A DNA stretch of 64,000 bases from DASRQK01 sp964436635 (GTDB lineage: Bacteria > Bacteroidota > Bacteroidia > Sphingobacteriales > Sphingobacteriaceae): assembly GCA_964436635.1 (NCBI GenBank), contig CAYTDM010000005.1, forward strand, positions 37,213-101,212, given 5' to 3'. The notes under the pieces were generated by a model. It saw only the letters and a list, made by a program, of their open reading frames with translations. It had not been told where the DNA came from and searched no databases. This document shows, in pieces, positions 44,650 through 53,720 of the stretch (the stretch's first letter is position 1; the number at the start of each line of letters is the position of its first letter). Position numbers and translations under genes: made by a program.

Positions 44650-45909
44650 TTACATAGCTTTTAAAGCTTGATCTAAATCATCAATGATATCTTCCGCTTT
44701 TTCTACCCCAACAGATAAACGAATTAAACTTTCAGTAATGCCTACTTTTATCTTTTCATCATCTGGTATGTCGGTATGAGTCATGGTCGCAGGATGTTCG
44801 GCTAAACTTTCCGTACTGCCCAAACTCACCGCTAAGTGAATTAGTTTAAGATTATTTAAAAACTTGAATGCTTCCTTTTCTCCGCCCACCACTTCAAAAC
44901 TAATCATGGCTCCAGGGCCTAAACATTGTTGTTGATAAATTCTGTATTGATCTGGATGATCTTTCTCATTTAATAATCCTAAGTAATAGACTGTTTTAAT
45001 ACGAGGGTGCTTGTGTAAAAATTCAGCCACTTTTGTCGCATTTACTTGCTGTTGGTCCATCCTCACTTTTAAAGTTTCTAAGCTTCTCAGAAGTAACCAA
45101 CTGGTTTGTGGACTGCTCATGTTTCCTAAGAAAGTACGCATGGCTTTCACTCGTTGCATATCTGCTTTTCTACCTAAAACTGCCCCTGCAATGACATCGC
45201 TATGCCCACCAATGTATTTGGTCGCCGAATATAACACTAAATCAGCTCCATGATCGAGGGGTTTCTGCCAGATCGGACCCATGTAGGTGTTATCCACAGC
45301 TAACATGGTTTTTCTCTCTGGTTTTGAATATTTTTTTGCGATAGCTGCGCAAAGTTTTATATCAACCAACGCGTTAACAGGATTAGCTGGCGTTTCAATA
45401 TAGACCATCGCTAAACGATCGGCTAAGCCTTCTTTTTCTATGAGGGCATCGATTTCTTCCATAGAAGCATTCATGACATCGAAGGAAACGGCCTGAATCC
45501 CCAATCTTTTCAATACATGATTCATGAAATGGTGGGTGCCTCCATAAATAGGAGTATTATAGATTACTGCATCGCCTGGATTTAAAAACTCTAACAATAC
45601 GGTCGTGATGGCACTCATTCCGCTACCAAATACGGCAGCTTCTTCTGCGTCGTCCCAAAGTTTGAGGCGATCTTCTAAAATTTCTAAGTCTGGATTATTA
45701 ATCCTGCTATATATTAATCCTAATTGCTCATTTTCTTTCAATGTACGCTTGCCATAGGCCACCTCAAAAAAGGCTTTTCCTTCTTCCGCCGTTTTAAACA
45801 CAAAGGTGGACGTTTGAAAAATGGGTGTTTTAATGGATCCTTCACTCAAAGATGGATCATAACCAAAACTCATCATTAAACTTTCTGGAGCATATTTTTT
45901 AGTATTCAT
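44650..45909 (-). CDS. Cys/Met metabolism PLP-dependent enzyme (gamma-lyase/synthase type)
   Basis: A 419-residue fold type I PLP enzyme. The Schiff-base lysine is Lys231 in SATKYIGGHSDVIAG. The phosphate and substrate sites are marked by YSRINNPDLEILEDRL and FGSGMSAITTVLLEFL. The family covers cystathionine gamma-synthase, cystathionine gamma- and beta-lyase and methionine gamma-lyase, which cannot be told apart by eye here. Length and the absence of an N-terminal extension favour a lyase. Upstream of the pseudouridine synthase by 17 bp; the two may be co-transcribed. Confidence 0.92.
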   Translation of the reverse strand: MNTKKYAPESLMMSFGYDPSLSEGSIKTPIFQTSTFVFKTAEEGKAFFEVAYGKRTLKENEQLGLIYSRINNPDLEILEDRLKLWDDAEEAAVFGSGMSAITTVLLEFLNPGDAVIYNTPIYGGTHHFMNHVLKRLGIQAVSFDVMNASMEEIDALIEKEGLADRLAMVYIETPANPVNALVDIKLCAAIAKKYSKPERKTMLAVDNTYMGPIWQKPLDHGADLVLYSATKYIGGHSDVIAGAVLGRKADMQRVKAMRTFLGNMSSPQTSWLLLRSLETLKVRMDQQQVNATKVAEFLHKHPRIKTVYYLGLLNEKDHPDQYRIYQQQCLGPGAMISFEVVGGEKEAFKFLNNLKLIHLAVSLGSTESLAEHPATMTHTDIPDDEKIKVGITESLIRLSVGVEKAEDIIDDLDQALKAM

Positions 45910-46047
45910 ATTTGATTAGTATATTTGATAAAACAGGTGCTATTTTAGCCTTTCCAAGTAATTTTCACGAAGATTTTTGATAAATTTAGTGAATCTAATT
46001 GAAATAATTTAATTCATTAACGTATTATTATTAAAACAGAATTGAGT

Positions 46048-46605
46048 ATGAGTAAGAAAGTAGTAGGGATTTTTGCAGGAAGTTTGAGGAAAGATTCATT
46101 TTCGAAAAAAATCGGCAGTATTGTTCAAGGTATGGCTCCTGAAGGTTACGAATTTAGGATAATTTCACTTGAAAATTTGCCAGTTTATAACCAGGATTTT
46201 GATGATGAAGAACGTGCGCCGGAAAGTTATGTTCAGTTTAGGGCAGAGGTAGCTGTGCTTGATGGCTTTATTTTTATTACTCCTGAACATAATCGCACGA
46301 TGCCTGCCGTGTTGAAAAATGCGATCGATATCGCTTCGCGTCCAAAAGGAAAGAATTTATGGAACGGGAAACCGGGTGCCGTATTTAGTAGTTCTCCAGG
46401 GAATTTAGGTGGATTTGGGGCCAACCATCATTTAAGACAATGCCTCGTATGTCTGAATACATACGTAATGGCTCAACCAGAAATTTATTTATCAAACATA
46501 GCGAAGTCCTTTGACGAAGAAGGGAATCTGCATGATGCCACCTTAGCTGTGGTTCAAAAAGGCGTGGATGGCTTTATAAAATGGATGTCGAATTTTAGTA
46601 AATAA
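46048..46605 (+). CDS. NADPH-dependent FMN reductase (azoreductase/ArsH/ChrR-like)
   Basis: A 185-residue flavodoxin-like fold. It begins KVVGIFAGSLRKDSFSKKI, the FMN phosphate loop, and carries the PEHNRTMPAVLKNAIDIASRP motif of the NADPH_dep FMN reductases, which reduce quinones, azo dyes or chromate in the cytosol. Start at the ATG 46048; a TTG at 46042 would add two residues. Two copies of the 13-bp sequence AATTTTAGTAAAT span the stop codon (46591-46603, 46604-46616). It faces the SRPBCC/VOC/LLM genes on the other strand. Confidence 0.93.
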   Translation: MSKKVVGIFAGSLRKDSFSKKIGSIVQGMAPEGYEFRIISLENLPVYNQDFDDEERAPESYVQFRAEVAVLDGFIFITPEHNRTMPAVLKNAIDIASRPKGKNLWNGKPGAVFSSSPGNLGGFGANHHLRQCLVCLNTYVMAQPEIYLSNIAKSFDEEGNLHDATLAVVQKGVDGFIKWMSNFSK

Positions 46606-46616
46606 TTTTAGTAAAT
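46591..46616. repeat. 13-bp direct duplication over a stop codon
   Basis: AATTTTAGTAAAT occurs twice in direct tandem, at 46591-46603 and 46604-46616; the stop TAA of the FMN reductase is at the junction. Confidence 0.8.
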
Positions 46617-46626
46617 AATCTATCCG

Positions 46627-47145
46627 TTATTTTTCTTCTAAGACCTTTTTTAAGTTCTTTAAGCCGGTTTCAAAATCATCTCCAACGTCAAAAACGAGAT
46701 TCATGAAATTCAAAGGGTAGGGAGATTCACCTCGCAGGCCCCAGGTCACTTCTGTAGAAGTCGCGCTGAGGGCTTGCAGTTTGAAGAATGCTTCTGGCGG
46801 AGTACCAAACCCAAAATCTAATTGCGTAATAGCGCTGTCGCTTGGGTACAATCCAATAATTTTTTGAGACCCTTTACCCGTATTTTTTCCATCCCAATAA
46901 TAGGTGTATCCTACAGTGCCGTCCACGCCATCTTCTTTAAACTTCACGTCGGGATCCATTTGTTGCCAAACACCAAATTGGTCTTGATTTCTCACTTTTC
47001 GCAGAAATTCATACACTTCTTCTTTCGGTCGCTCGATCACAATTTTTCGTTCGCTATAGAAATCTTTTGGAGCAAACATTGCGACGATTAAAGGAATGGC
47101 AATTATGATTACCAAAACAATTAGAATGCGTTTTACCCATTTCAT
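46627..47145 (-). CDS. SRPBCC-fold protein with N-terminal membrane anchor
   Basis: A 172-residue protein with one membrane segment (RILIVLVIIIAIPLIVAMF) followed by a START-like SRPBCC domain (FYSERKIVIERPKEEVYEFLR at residue 30 on). Such domains bind hydrophobic ligands in a deep cavity. It is transcribed in the same direction as the VOC protein 5 bp upstream. Ligand unknown. Confidence 0.88.
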   Translation of the reverse strand: MKWVKRILIVLVIIIAIPLIVAMFAPKDFYSERKIVIERPKEEVYEFLRKVRNQDQFGVWQQMDPDVKFKEDGVDGTVGYTYYWDGKNTGKGSQKIIGLYPSDSAITQLDFGFGTPPEAFFKLQALSATSTEVTWGLRGESPYPLNFMNLVFDVGDDFETGLKNLKKVLEEK

Positions 47146-47150
47146 AGCTT

Positions 47151-47567
47151 TTATTTTTTAAGTTCATAACTGATCATCCAGCAAACTCCAAATCTATCTT
47201 TAAAACTTCCAAAATAGTCCCCCCAAAAGGTTTCATCCATGGGCATTTCAACCTCTCCTCCGATAGATAAGCCGTTAAAAAGCCGATCCGCTTCTGATCT
47301 GGACTCAACGGTAATGGATATGTAGTTATTGTTTCCCTGTTGGAAGCGATTTTGATCATTTTCAAATATGTCTGAAGCCATTAGAAATTGCGTGTCGCTA
47401 ATTCTTATAGAAGCATGCATGATGAGGTCTTTTTCGTTCTCACTGACTGGAAAATCTGGAACTTCATGCATTTTTCGAATGATTAGTTCACCACCAAAGA
47501 CGGAATGATAAAATTGAAATGCTTCTTCTGCATTTCCATTAAAGTTTAGATAAGGATTAATGATCAT
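47151..47567 (-). CDS. VOC superfamily protein (PhnB-like)
   Basis: A 138-residue vicinal-oxygen-chelate domain: NPYLNFNGNAEEAFQFYHSV at the start and the DETFWGDYFGSFKDRFGVCW motif at the end are characteristic of PhnB/3-demethylubiquinone-9 methyltransferase-like proteins annotated in many bacteria. No enzyme activity is certain. It is 5 bp upstream of the SRPBCC gene. Confidence 0.9.
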   Translation of the reverse strand: MIINPYLNFNGNAEEAFQFYHSVFGGELIIRKMHEVPDFPVSENEKDLIMHASIRISDTQFLMASDIFENDQNRFQQGNNNYISITVESRSEADRLFNGLSIGGEVEMPMDETFWGDYFGSFKDRFGVCWMISYELKK

Positions 47568-47619
47568 GATTTTAAAATTGGCTTTTGAGAAATCAAGCGA
47601 TTTTCTAATGGACCAATTT

Positions 47620-47627
47620 CAAAAATA
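47620..47627 (-). promoter_or_regulatory. Possible -7 box for the VOC/SRPBCC unit
   Basis: Minus-strand TATTTTTG at 47620-47627 matches TAnnTTTG and lies about 50 bp before the ATG at 47567. No good -33 element. Confidence 0.3.
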
Positions 47628-47730
47628 ATATTGAAACTACCAAAGAATCAGGATGATTAATTTTCAAGCCAATTTAAAAATTCGGATAATTTAAACCTTA
47701 ACAGCACATCAGGAGGTTGAATAAAAATCC

Positions 47731-48753
47731 CTACTTCCAACCCAGCTCTGGAGCCACGTATTTTAAGATCGATTCCAATACATGGACATTATAATCCACC
47801 CCTAAGGTATTTGGGATCGTCAATAATACGGTGTCTGCTTCTTGAATCGCTTCGTCTTCGGCAAGCTGCTTAACTAATTGATCGGGTTCTGCTGCGTACG
47901 ATCGACCAAAAATAGCTCGTTTGTTGTCAATCATGCCGATTTGATCCTCGCTTTCACTTCGCTCTCCAAAATACATTCGATCCATGTCATTCACTAATGC
48001 AAAGATCGAACGACTCACTGAAACCCGCGGGCTACGCTCGTGACCAGCTTTTTCCCATGCGGCTCTGTATGCTCGAATTTGCTCAGCCTGTTGCACATGA
48101 AAGGGTGCTCCATTTTCATCGTTTTTTAATGTTGAACTTTGAAGATTCATTCCATGTTCAGCGGCCCAAATCGCGGTAGCGTTCGAACCTGCTCCCCACC
48201 AAATGCGATCTTTTAGCCCTGGTGCATAGGGTTCTAAACGCAATAGCCCAGGAGGGTTAGGAAACATAGGCATAGGATTTGGCTCCGCAAACCCTTCACC
48301 ATTTAAACGTTGCAAGAATTCCAATGCATTTCTACGCGCCATCGTTCCATCGTCTTCCCCTTTTTCTGGTTCGTATCCAAAATACCTCCATCCATCGATT
48401 ACCTGCTCCGGGGAGCCTCTACTAATGCCTAATTGGAGTCGGCCACCTGCGATTAAATCGGCTGCCCCAGCGTCTTCCACCATGTAATATGGATTTTCAT
48501 AGCGCATATCAATTACCCCTGTTCCAATTTCTATTTTTGACGTTTTTGCACCGATCGCAGCCAATAACGGAAACGGAGAACCTAGTTGTTGCGCAAAATG
48601 GTGCACACGAAAATAGGCGCCGTCAATTCCTAATTCTTCTGCCGCTACTGCTAAATCGATGGATTGTAACAAGGTATCCGCAGCTGTTTTAGTCTGGTAG
48701 GCTGGGTGATTCGCCCAGTGTCCGAACGATAAAAAACCAATGTTTTTTTTCAT
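47731..48753 (-). CDS. LLM-class flavin-dependent oxidoreductase (luciferase-like)
   Basis: A 340-residue TIM-barrel protein of the bacterial luciferase-like monooxygenase family. Start KNIGFLSFGHWANHPAYQT, then ELGIDGAYFRVHHFAQQLGSPFPLL, and the IEIGTGVIDMRYENP FMN-binding segment. The family oxidises small molecules with reduced FMN supplied by a separate reductase; the FMN reductase at 46048 could in principle supply it. Substrate unknown. Its promoter box is at 48781. Confidence 0.9.
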   Translation of the reverse strand: MKKNIGFLSFGHWANHPAYQTKTAADTLLQSIDLAVAAEELGIDGAYFRVHHFAQQLGSPFPLLAAIGAKTSKIEIGTGVIDMRYENPYYMVEDAGAADLIAGGRLQLGISRGSPEQVIDGWRYFGYEPEKGEDDGTMARRNALEFLQRLNGEGFAEPNPMPMFPNPPGLLRLEPYAPGLKDRIWWGAGSNATAIWAAEHGMNLQSSTLKNDENGAPFHVQQAEQIRAYRAAWEKAGHERSPRVSVSRSIFALVNDMDRMYFGERSESEDQIGMIDNKRAIFGRSYAAEPDQLVKQLAEDEAIQEADTVLLTIPNTLGVDYNVHVLESILKYVAPELGWK

Positions 48754-48780
48754 GCTGTGAAAATTAATTTAGTAATATTA

Positions 48781-48788
48781 CAAATGTA
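48781..48788 (-). promoter_or_regulatory. -7 promoter box (TACATTTG) for the LLM oxidoreductase
   Basis: Minus-strand TACATTTG at 48781-48788 matches TAnnTTTG, about 28 bp before the ATG at 48753. -33 region not clear. Confidence 0.4.
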
Positions 48789-48871
48789 AAAGGTTTATGT
48801 CGATTTCTTCTTCACTTATGTTAACTAATCTTGCTTTTTAACTTTATTAATTCTACATTCGCTTGTATTCG

Positions 48872-48883
48872 AACTGATCAGTT
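48872..48883. repeat. 12-bp perfect palindrome before susC
   Basis: AACTGATCAGTT lies 46 bp before the SusC-like start codon, within the 175-bp gap between two divergent genes. It could be an operator for a dimeric regulator. Confidence 0.55.
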
Positions 48884-48928
48884 GATTTTTCGGATCTTAA
48901 CCAATTTATTGACATTAAATTATTTTTT

Positions 48929-51900
48929 ATGAAAAGTAAACTTTTGCTTCTATTTATGGGGATTATGCTTTTTTCCCATCAATTAGTTGCCCAGCAAAGG
49001 ACTGTGTCCGGGGTGGTAACAGATCAGCAGAGTGGTCAAGCGCTTTCCGCGGTGACAATCTCTGTCAAAGGTTCCAACATGGCAGCAGCGATGACTTCTG
49101 ATCAGGGGCGCTACTCGGTGAATGTACAAGCAGGATCCGTTCTTGTGTTCTCAGCTGTGGGCTACCAAAGTCAGGAAATTCCAATAGGAAATCGCTCGAA
49201 CATCGATGTGGCATTGGTGTCAGAAAGCCAAGCCATCGACGAAGTGATGGTGGTGGCCTATGGTACGACGACGAAATCGACCTATACTGGATCGGCCGCA
49301 ACTGTGACAGCCAATCAACTAAAAGATACACCTAAGCCTTCTTTCGAGCAAGCACTTTCAGGAAAAGTAGCTGGTCTTCAAATTACAACTACCTCAGGAC
49401 AAGCAGGCGCGACTTCCGCGATTCGAATCCGAGGAATTGGTTCCATGAATGCATCGAATGAACCCTTATTTGTAATTGATGGCGTTCCGGTGGTCTCTGG
49501 TGGGGCAGGGCAGTTATCAGGGCAAATTTACAATAGCAATAACGTGATGAGCTCGATTAACCCAGCCGATGTGGAATCCATTACCATCCTAAAAGATGCC
49601 GCAGCTTCTGCTTTATATGGGTCACGGGCGGCCAATGGAGTAGTGATTTTAACGACGAAAAAAGGAAAATTGGGGGCGCCAAAAATCAGCTTTAAAACTT
49701 CAGTAGGTTTAACCCCTTCCTGGGCGACCAATAACTGGGAAACCGCCGATCCACAAGATCAAATAAATATTTTATATCGTGTTTTGCACGATTCGAGAAC
49801 TTCAGCGGGGCATTCGGATGCTGCAGCAAATACATGGGTGTTGAATCGATTTGCGACTCGTTTCGGAATTCATGGTTACGAATTTAGCACCGCAGGAGTG
49901 GGGTTATATGAAAATGTAAACATCAAAGGAAAGACAGATGGTGTTGAAAATAGAGATGGAAAGTACTTTGATTGGGACGATGCCCTATTCCGTACTGGTG
50001 TGTACCAAACGAATGATTTATCGGTAAGTGGAGCGACAGATCGCACCAATTATTATGCATCCCTATCCTATACGACTGATAAAAGCCGCATGATAGAAAA
50101 CGACTTTAGTAGGATTAATGGCCGCGTTAATTTGACTCAAAAAATCGGTTCATTCATAGAGTTTGGCTCGAACATCAGCATTGCGAATAGCCGATTAATC
50201 GGGATGAATGACACCAGAAATACAGGGACTAACTACCTCTTGCAAACACGTAACTTGCTTTGGCCGCTATATTGGCCGACAGATTACAAAACAGGCAATG
50301 AATGGGTGCCACGTTACGGATCCCTTGCATATAACCCATTATATTATAATAAAGAATGGGAAAACTCCTCTGATACACGAAGAGTCGGCGTAGTAGAGTC
50401 TTTGACCTTCCATTTATTACCAGGATTAAATGTAAAAACCATTTTATCGTTCGATGATATTCAAGTGAAAGACCACTTGTATTATTCTGCAAAACACTAC
50501 ACAGGATCTTCTTCGAATGGGGTGGTGAATGAATACATGACGAATACCCAGAAATTGGTTTCATCGACCACTGCAAATTATGTACTTAATTTCGGCGAAC
50601 ACGGTATTAATTTATTAGTAGGTTTTGAAGCTGAGAAAAACGAAACCGATTTCATGCGTGCGACAGGAAGGGATTTGCCTTCATCGGCCTTACACACGGT
50701 AGCGACTGCCGGAGAATTGGATGCTTCTGCATACAGTTGGGGAAGTGCAATGATGTCGGTATTATCGCGTGCTGAATATAATTACGCAAATAAATATTAT
50801 GTATCAGGATCCTTGCGTCGAGATGGATCTTCTCGCTTAGGCCCTGAGAATAGATGGGGGAATTTCTGGTCTGTAGCTGGTGCTTGGCGATTGAATTCTG
50901 AAGCGTTTTTACGCGATGTTTCCGCTATTAATAATTTAAGGTTACGTGCAGCCTATGGGGTGAATGGAACCTTGCCAAGTAATAATTATGGTTGGAGGCC
51001 TTTAATTGGCTACGCAAACAAATACATGGAACAAGCAGGTGGTGGCTTAAGCAATGCAGCAGACCCGTCATTAACTTGGGAAACCAATTATTCTACTAAT
51101 ATTGCCTTAGAATTTGGCTTGTTTAGAGATAAATTATTTGGACAAGTGGAATACTTTAACCGCGATTCAAGAAACCTTTTACAAGATGTGTCTACTTCCA
51201 TGATTACAGGATTTAGCTCTACTTTGAAAAATGTGGGGGAAATCAATAATAAGGGATGGGAAGTCGAATTAGGATCAAATATTATCAATTCAGGTGATTG
51301 GCGTTGGTCAGCCAGCGTAAACGCAACCTTTATTGATTCGCGCGTCATTAAACTATATAGAAATGAAGGTGAAACCGTAGGGCAGGACATTATTTGGAAC
51401 GACCCAACGGGAGGAGACGCCAGAACGCGCTTTATTTATAGAGAAGGTGAGTCTACTTTAGCCTATTATGGGATTGAATGGGCCGGAATTGATCAATCAA
51501 ATGGACGCAATGTTTGGTTCTTAAATGACCCTACTAAAACCGCTGCAACCACGGTGGATGGTCGACCTGCTACTTACGATTACCGACAAGCAGCTCGGGT
51601 TATTATGGGCAATGCGCATCCTGATTTTTATGGTGGAATTAACTCTGATTTAGAATATAAAGGACTTTCCTTAGGGTTGAACTTTATCTATAAAGTTGGA
51701 GGCGATTTATACGATGCAGCATCTCGCGATGTGGCGGATGACGGGTATTACTGGGAGCGGATTCACTCTAAAACTTTCGTAGAAAATACTTGGACGGATT
51801 TAGATCAGTCAGGAAGCTTACCAAAAGTGTCTGGCCGAGATTTAGAAGACGTGAACCAAGTGAGTAGCCGCCATTTATATGACGGAACGTTCTTAAGATT

Positions 51901-52108
51901 GAAAAATCTAACCCTGGCTTATAGAATTCCTACTCCAGCATTATCACGTGTAGGATTTAGCAATGCTCGGATCTATTTTAATGGGTCTAACTTATTGACA
52001 TTTGCTAAATACAAAGAGGCAGATCCAGAAGTGAATCATTACGGAACTCGAGGATGGGAGACCCCTTATGGTAAGATTTACACCTTTGGATTGGAATTTA
52101 CGTTTTAA
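48929..52108 (+). CDS. SusC-type TonB-dependent outer-membrane transporter
   Basis: A 1,059-residue SusC-family protein. A signal peptide (LLLLFMGIMLFSHQLVA) is followed by a CarboxypepD-reg domain (TVSGVVTDQQSGQALSAVTI), the SusC plug with IDEVMVVAYGTTTKSTYTGS and PSFEQALSGKVAGLQI, and the barrel. LFVIDGVPV and ILKDAAASALYGSRAANGVV are the classic SusC signatures. It works with the SusD protein encoded 19 bp later to bind and import oligosaccharides or peptides. No glycoside hydrolase lies next to it, so the ligand is open; a nutrient locus with enzymes elsewhere is possible. Confidence 0.95.
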   Translation: MKSKLLLLFMGIMLFSHQLVAQQRTVSGVVTDQQSGQALSAVTISVKGSNMAAAMTSDQGRYSVNVQAGSVLVFSAVGYQSQEIPIGNRSNIDVALVSESQAIDEVMVVAYGTTTKSTYTGSAATVTANQLKDTPKPSFEQALSGKVAGLQITTTSGQAGATSAIRIRGIGSMNASNEPLFVIDGVPVVSGGAGQLSGQIYNSNNVMSSINPADVESITILKDAAASALYGSRAANGVVILTTKKGKLGAPKISFKTSVGLTPSWATNNWETADPQDQINILYRVLHDSRTSAGHSDAAANTWVLNRFATRFGIHGYEFSTAGVGLYENVNIKGKTDGVENRDGKYFDWDDALFRTGVYQTNDLSVSGATDRTNYYASLSYTTDKSRMIENDFSRINGRVNLTQKIGSFIEFGSNISIANSRLIGMNDTRNTGTNYLLQTRNLLWPLYWPTDYKTGNEWVPRYGSLAYNPLYYNKEWENSSDTRRVGVVESLTFHLLPGLNVKTILSFDDIQVKDHLYYSAKHYTGSSSNGVVNEYMTNTQKLVSSTTANYVLNFGEHGINLLVGFEAEKNETDFMRATGRDLPSSALHTVATAGELDASAYSWGSAMMSVLSRAEYNYANKYYVSGSLRRDGSSRLGPENRWGNFWSVAGAWRLNSEAFLRDVSAINNLRLRAAYGVNGTLPSNNYGWRPLIGYANKYMEQAGGGLSNAADPSLTWETNYSTNIALEFGLFRDKLFGQVEYFNRDSRNLLQDVSTSMITGFSSTLKNVGEINNKGWEVELGSNIINSGDWRWSASVNATFIDSRVIKLYRNEGETVGQDIIWNDPTGGDARTRFIYREGESTLAYYGIEWAGIDQSNGRNVWFLNDPTKTAATTVDGRPATYDYRQAARVIMGNAHPDFYGGINSDLEYKGLSLGLNFIYKVGGDLYDAASRDVADDGYYWERIHSKTFVENTWTDLDQSGSLPKVSGRDLEDVNQVSSRHLYDGTFLRLKNLTLAYRIPTPALSRVGFSNARIYFNGSNLLTFAKYKEADPEVNHYGTRGWETPYGKIYTFGLEFTF

Positions 52109-52127
52109 ATCTTAACAAAGTAAAAAA

Positions 52128-53582
52128 ATGAAAAAATTAACGATATTATTGGTGATGGCTGGCTTATTCTTGACAGCCTGTGAGGATTTTCTAGATGTAA
52201 AACCCACCAATTCCGGTGATGCGGAGACGGCTATTCAGACGGCTGCTGACGCAAAAATTATCATCAATGGATTAATGAGTAAAATGGCCAGTGGAAATTA
52301 TTATGGCAGAAATTTCCCGCTTTATGGCGATGCAAAAGGAGGAGATTTGGCCGTGTTTTCACAAGGTCGTGGTTACGATTACCTTTACGCATTTAATCAC
52401 TCAGAAGGTTCAAACGCTTACGGTACTATTTGGTCACAAGGCTATCATAATATTGCTCAAATTAACAATTTATTAGAAAGTATTGATGCGTTAAAAGCAG
52501 CAGGATCTACAGAGAATTTTGATTCCTTTAAGGGCCAGGCTTTAACAGCTCGTGCGATTACTTACTTTGATTTAGTGCGTCTTTATGGAAAAACGTATCT
52601 TGATGATAAAACGGCTTGGGGCGTGCCAAATGTAACCACGACCTTGCCTTCTAATGCACAGGTATTACGAGCGACTGTAGAGGATAATTACACACAAATT
52701 GTTAACGACTTGAAAGCAGCAGAGCCTTTGCTGTCAAAAGCGAAAGCAAATGGCTACATCAATTATTACGCAAATAAAGCCATGCAAGCTCGGGTATATT
52801 TGTATATGGGGCAAAATGCTTTGGCCTTGGCCGCAGCGGAAGAAATTATCAATTCGAATGTTTACCGCCTGTACGAAAACAACGAATGGGTAAATTCATG
52901 GACAGGAGAATTTGGTACGGAATCTATTTTTGAGTTGGCTATTTTCCCAAGTGAGGGAGATTTAGGCAATAGTTCACTGGGTGCATATGTACGTCGCATG
53001 GCACATGGTAGTTCTTCCATTTTAGGATATTTCTTAGCGAGCGATGCATTTATCGCACGCATGGCACAAGATCCGAGTGATGTTCGACATGGTGTCATTG
53101 CACGGGATGAAACCAGTGCGACTCGCATGGGCTCTTGGTATAAATACTCGGGCAGTGTAACCTTAGCGGGTGATAAAAAATCTACGAACAGCACAGCTGT
53201 AAATATTAAGGTGATTCGCTTGTCAGAGATTTATTTAATCGCTGCTGAAGCGGCTTTGCCTACAAACAAATTAAAAGCGGCAAATTACTTAAATGCTATT
53301 CGTAAACGTTCACCGAACCTTGCGCCAGCTACAGAAGCCACTGTTAACTTAGATATGATTGCAGATGAGCGAAGCAAAGAGTTATTTGGTGAAGGACATC
53401 GTTTCTTTGATATGATTCGTTGGAATAAACCGATCACATTTAATGATGAATTAGGAAACCTTGCGATCACTCATAGAACTAAAACCATCGATCGAAGCTT
53501 CTATAAAACGATTTTACCGATTTCCATTGGAGAGATCAACGCCAATCCAGGGATTAAGGCTCAGCAAAATCCGGGTTATTAA
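52128..53582 (+). CDS. SusD/RagB-family surface lipoprotein
   Basis: A 484-residue substrate-binding lipoprotein. The signal ends in LTAC, a good lipobox, with Cys18 lipidated, then EDFLDVKP. TPR-like helices follow, including TARAITYFDLVRLYGKTY and NKAMQARVYLYMGQ. C-terminal landmarks are IRLSEIYLIAAEAAL and ADERSKELFGEGHRFFDMIR, typical of RagB/SusD. It caps the SusC channel outside the cell. The gene follows susC by 19 bp and is closed by a terminator at 53626. Confidence 0.95.
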   Translation: MKKLTILLVMAGLFLTACEDFLDVKPTNSGDAETAIQTAADAKIIINGLMSKMASGNYYGRNFPLYGDAKGGDLAVFSQGRGYDYLYAFNHSEGSNAYGTIWSQGYHNIAQINNLLESIDALKAAGSTENFDSFKGQALTARAITYFDLVRLYGKTYLDDKTAWGVPNVTTTLPSNAQVLRATVEDNYTQIVNDLKAAEPLLSKAKANGYINYYANKAMQARVYLYMGQNALALAAAEEIINSNVYRLYENNEWVNSWTGEFGTESIFELAIFPSEGDLGNSSLGAYVRRMAHGSSSILGYFLASDAFIARMAQDPSDVRHGVIARDETSATRMGSWYKYSGSVTLAGDKKSTNSTAVNIKVIRLSEIYLIAAEAALPTNKLKAANYLNAIRKRSPNLAPATEATVNLDMIADERSKELFGEGHRFFDMIRWNKPITFNDELGNLAITHRTKTIDRSFYKTILPISIGEINANPGIKAQQNPGY

Positions 53583-53625
53583 TTGTTTAAGGAGACCAAG
53601 TTTACTTGGGATAAAGCATTCTAAT

Positions 53626-53659
53626 AAAAAAACCGAAGACAACCGTCTTCGGTTTTTTT
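53626..53659. terminator. Rho-independent terminator after the SusCD pair
   Basis: A7-CCGAAGAC (53626-53640), loop AACC, GTCTTCGG-T7 (53645-53659). A perfect 15-bp inverted repeat with T runs in both directions; it may serve the convergent TonB receptor gene too. Confidence 0.88.
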
Positions 53660-53720
53660 ATTTAAGCAGTAAAATCGAAAAGGGACGAAAATTAAAATAT
53701 TAAAAGTCCAACTTACACCA

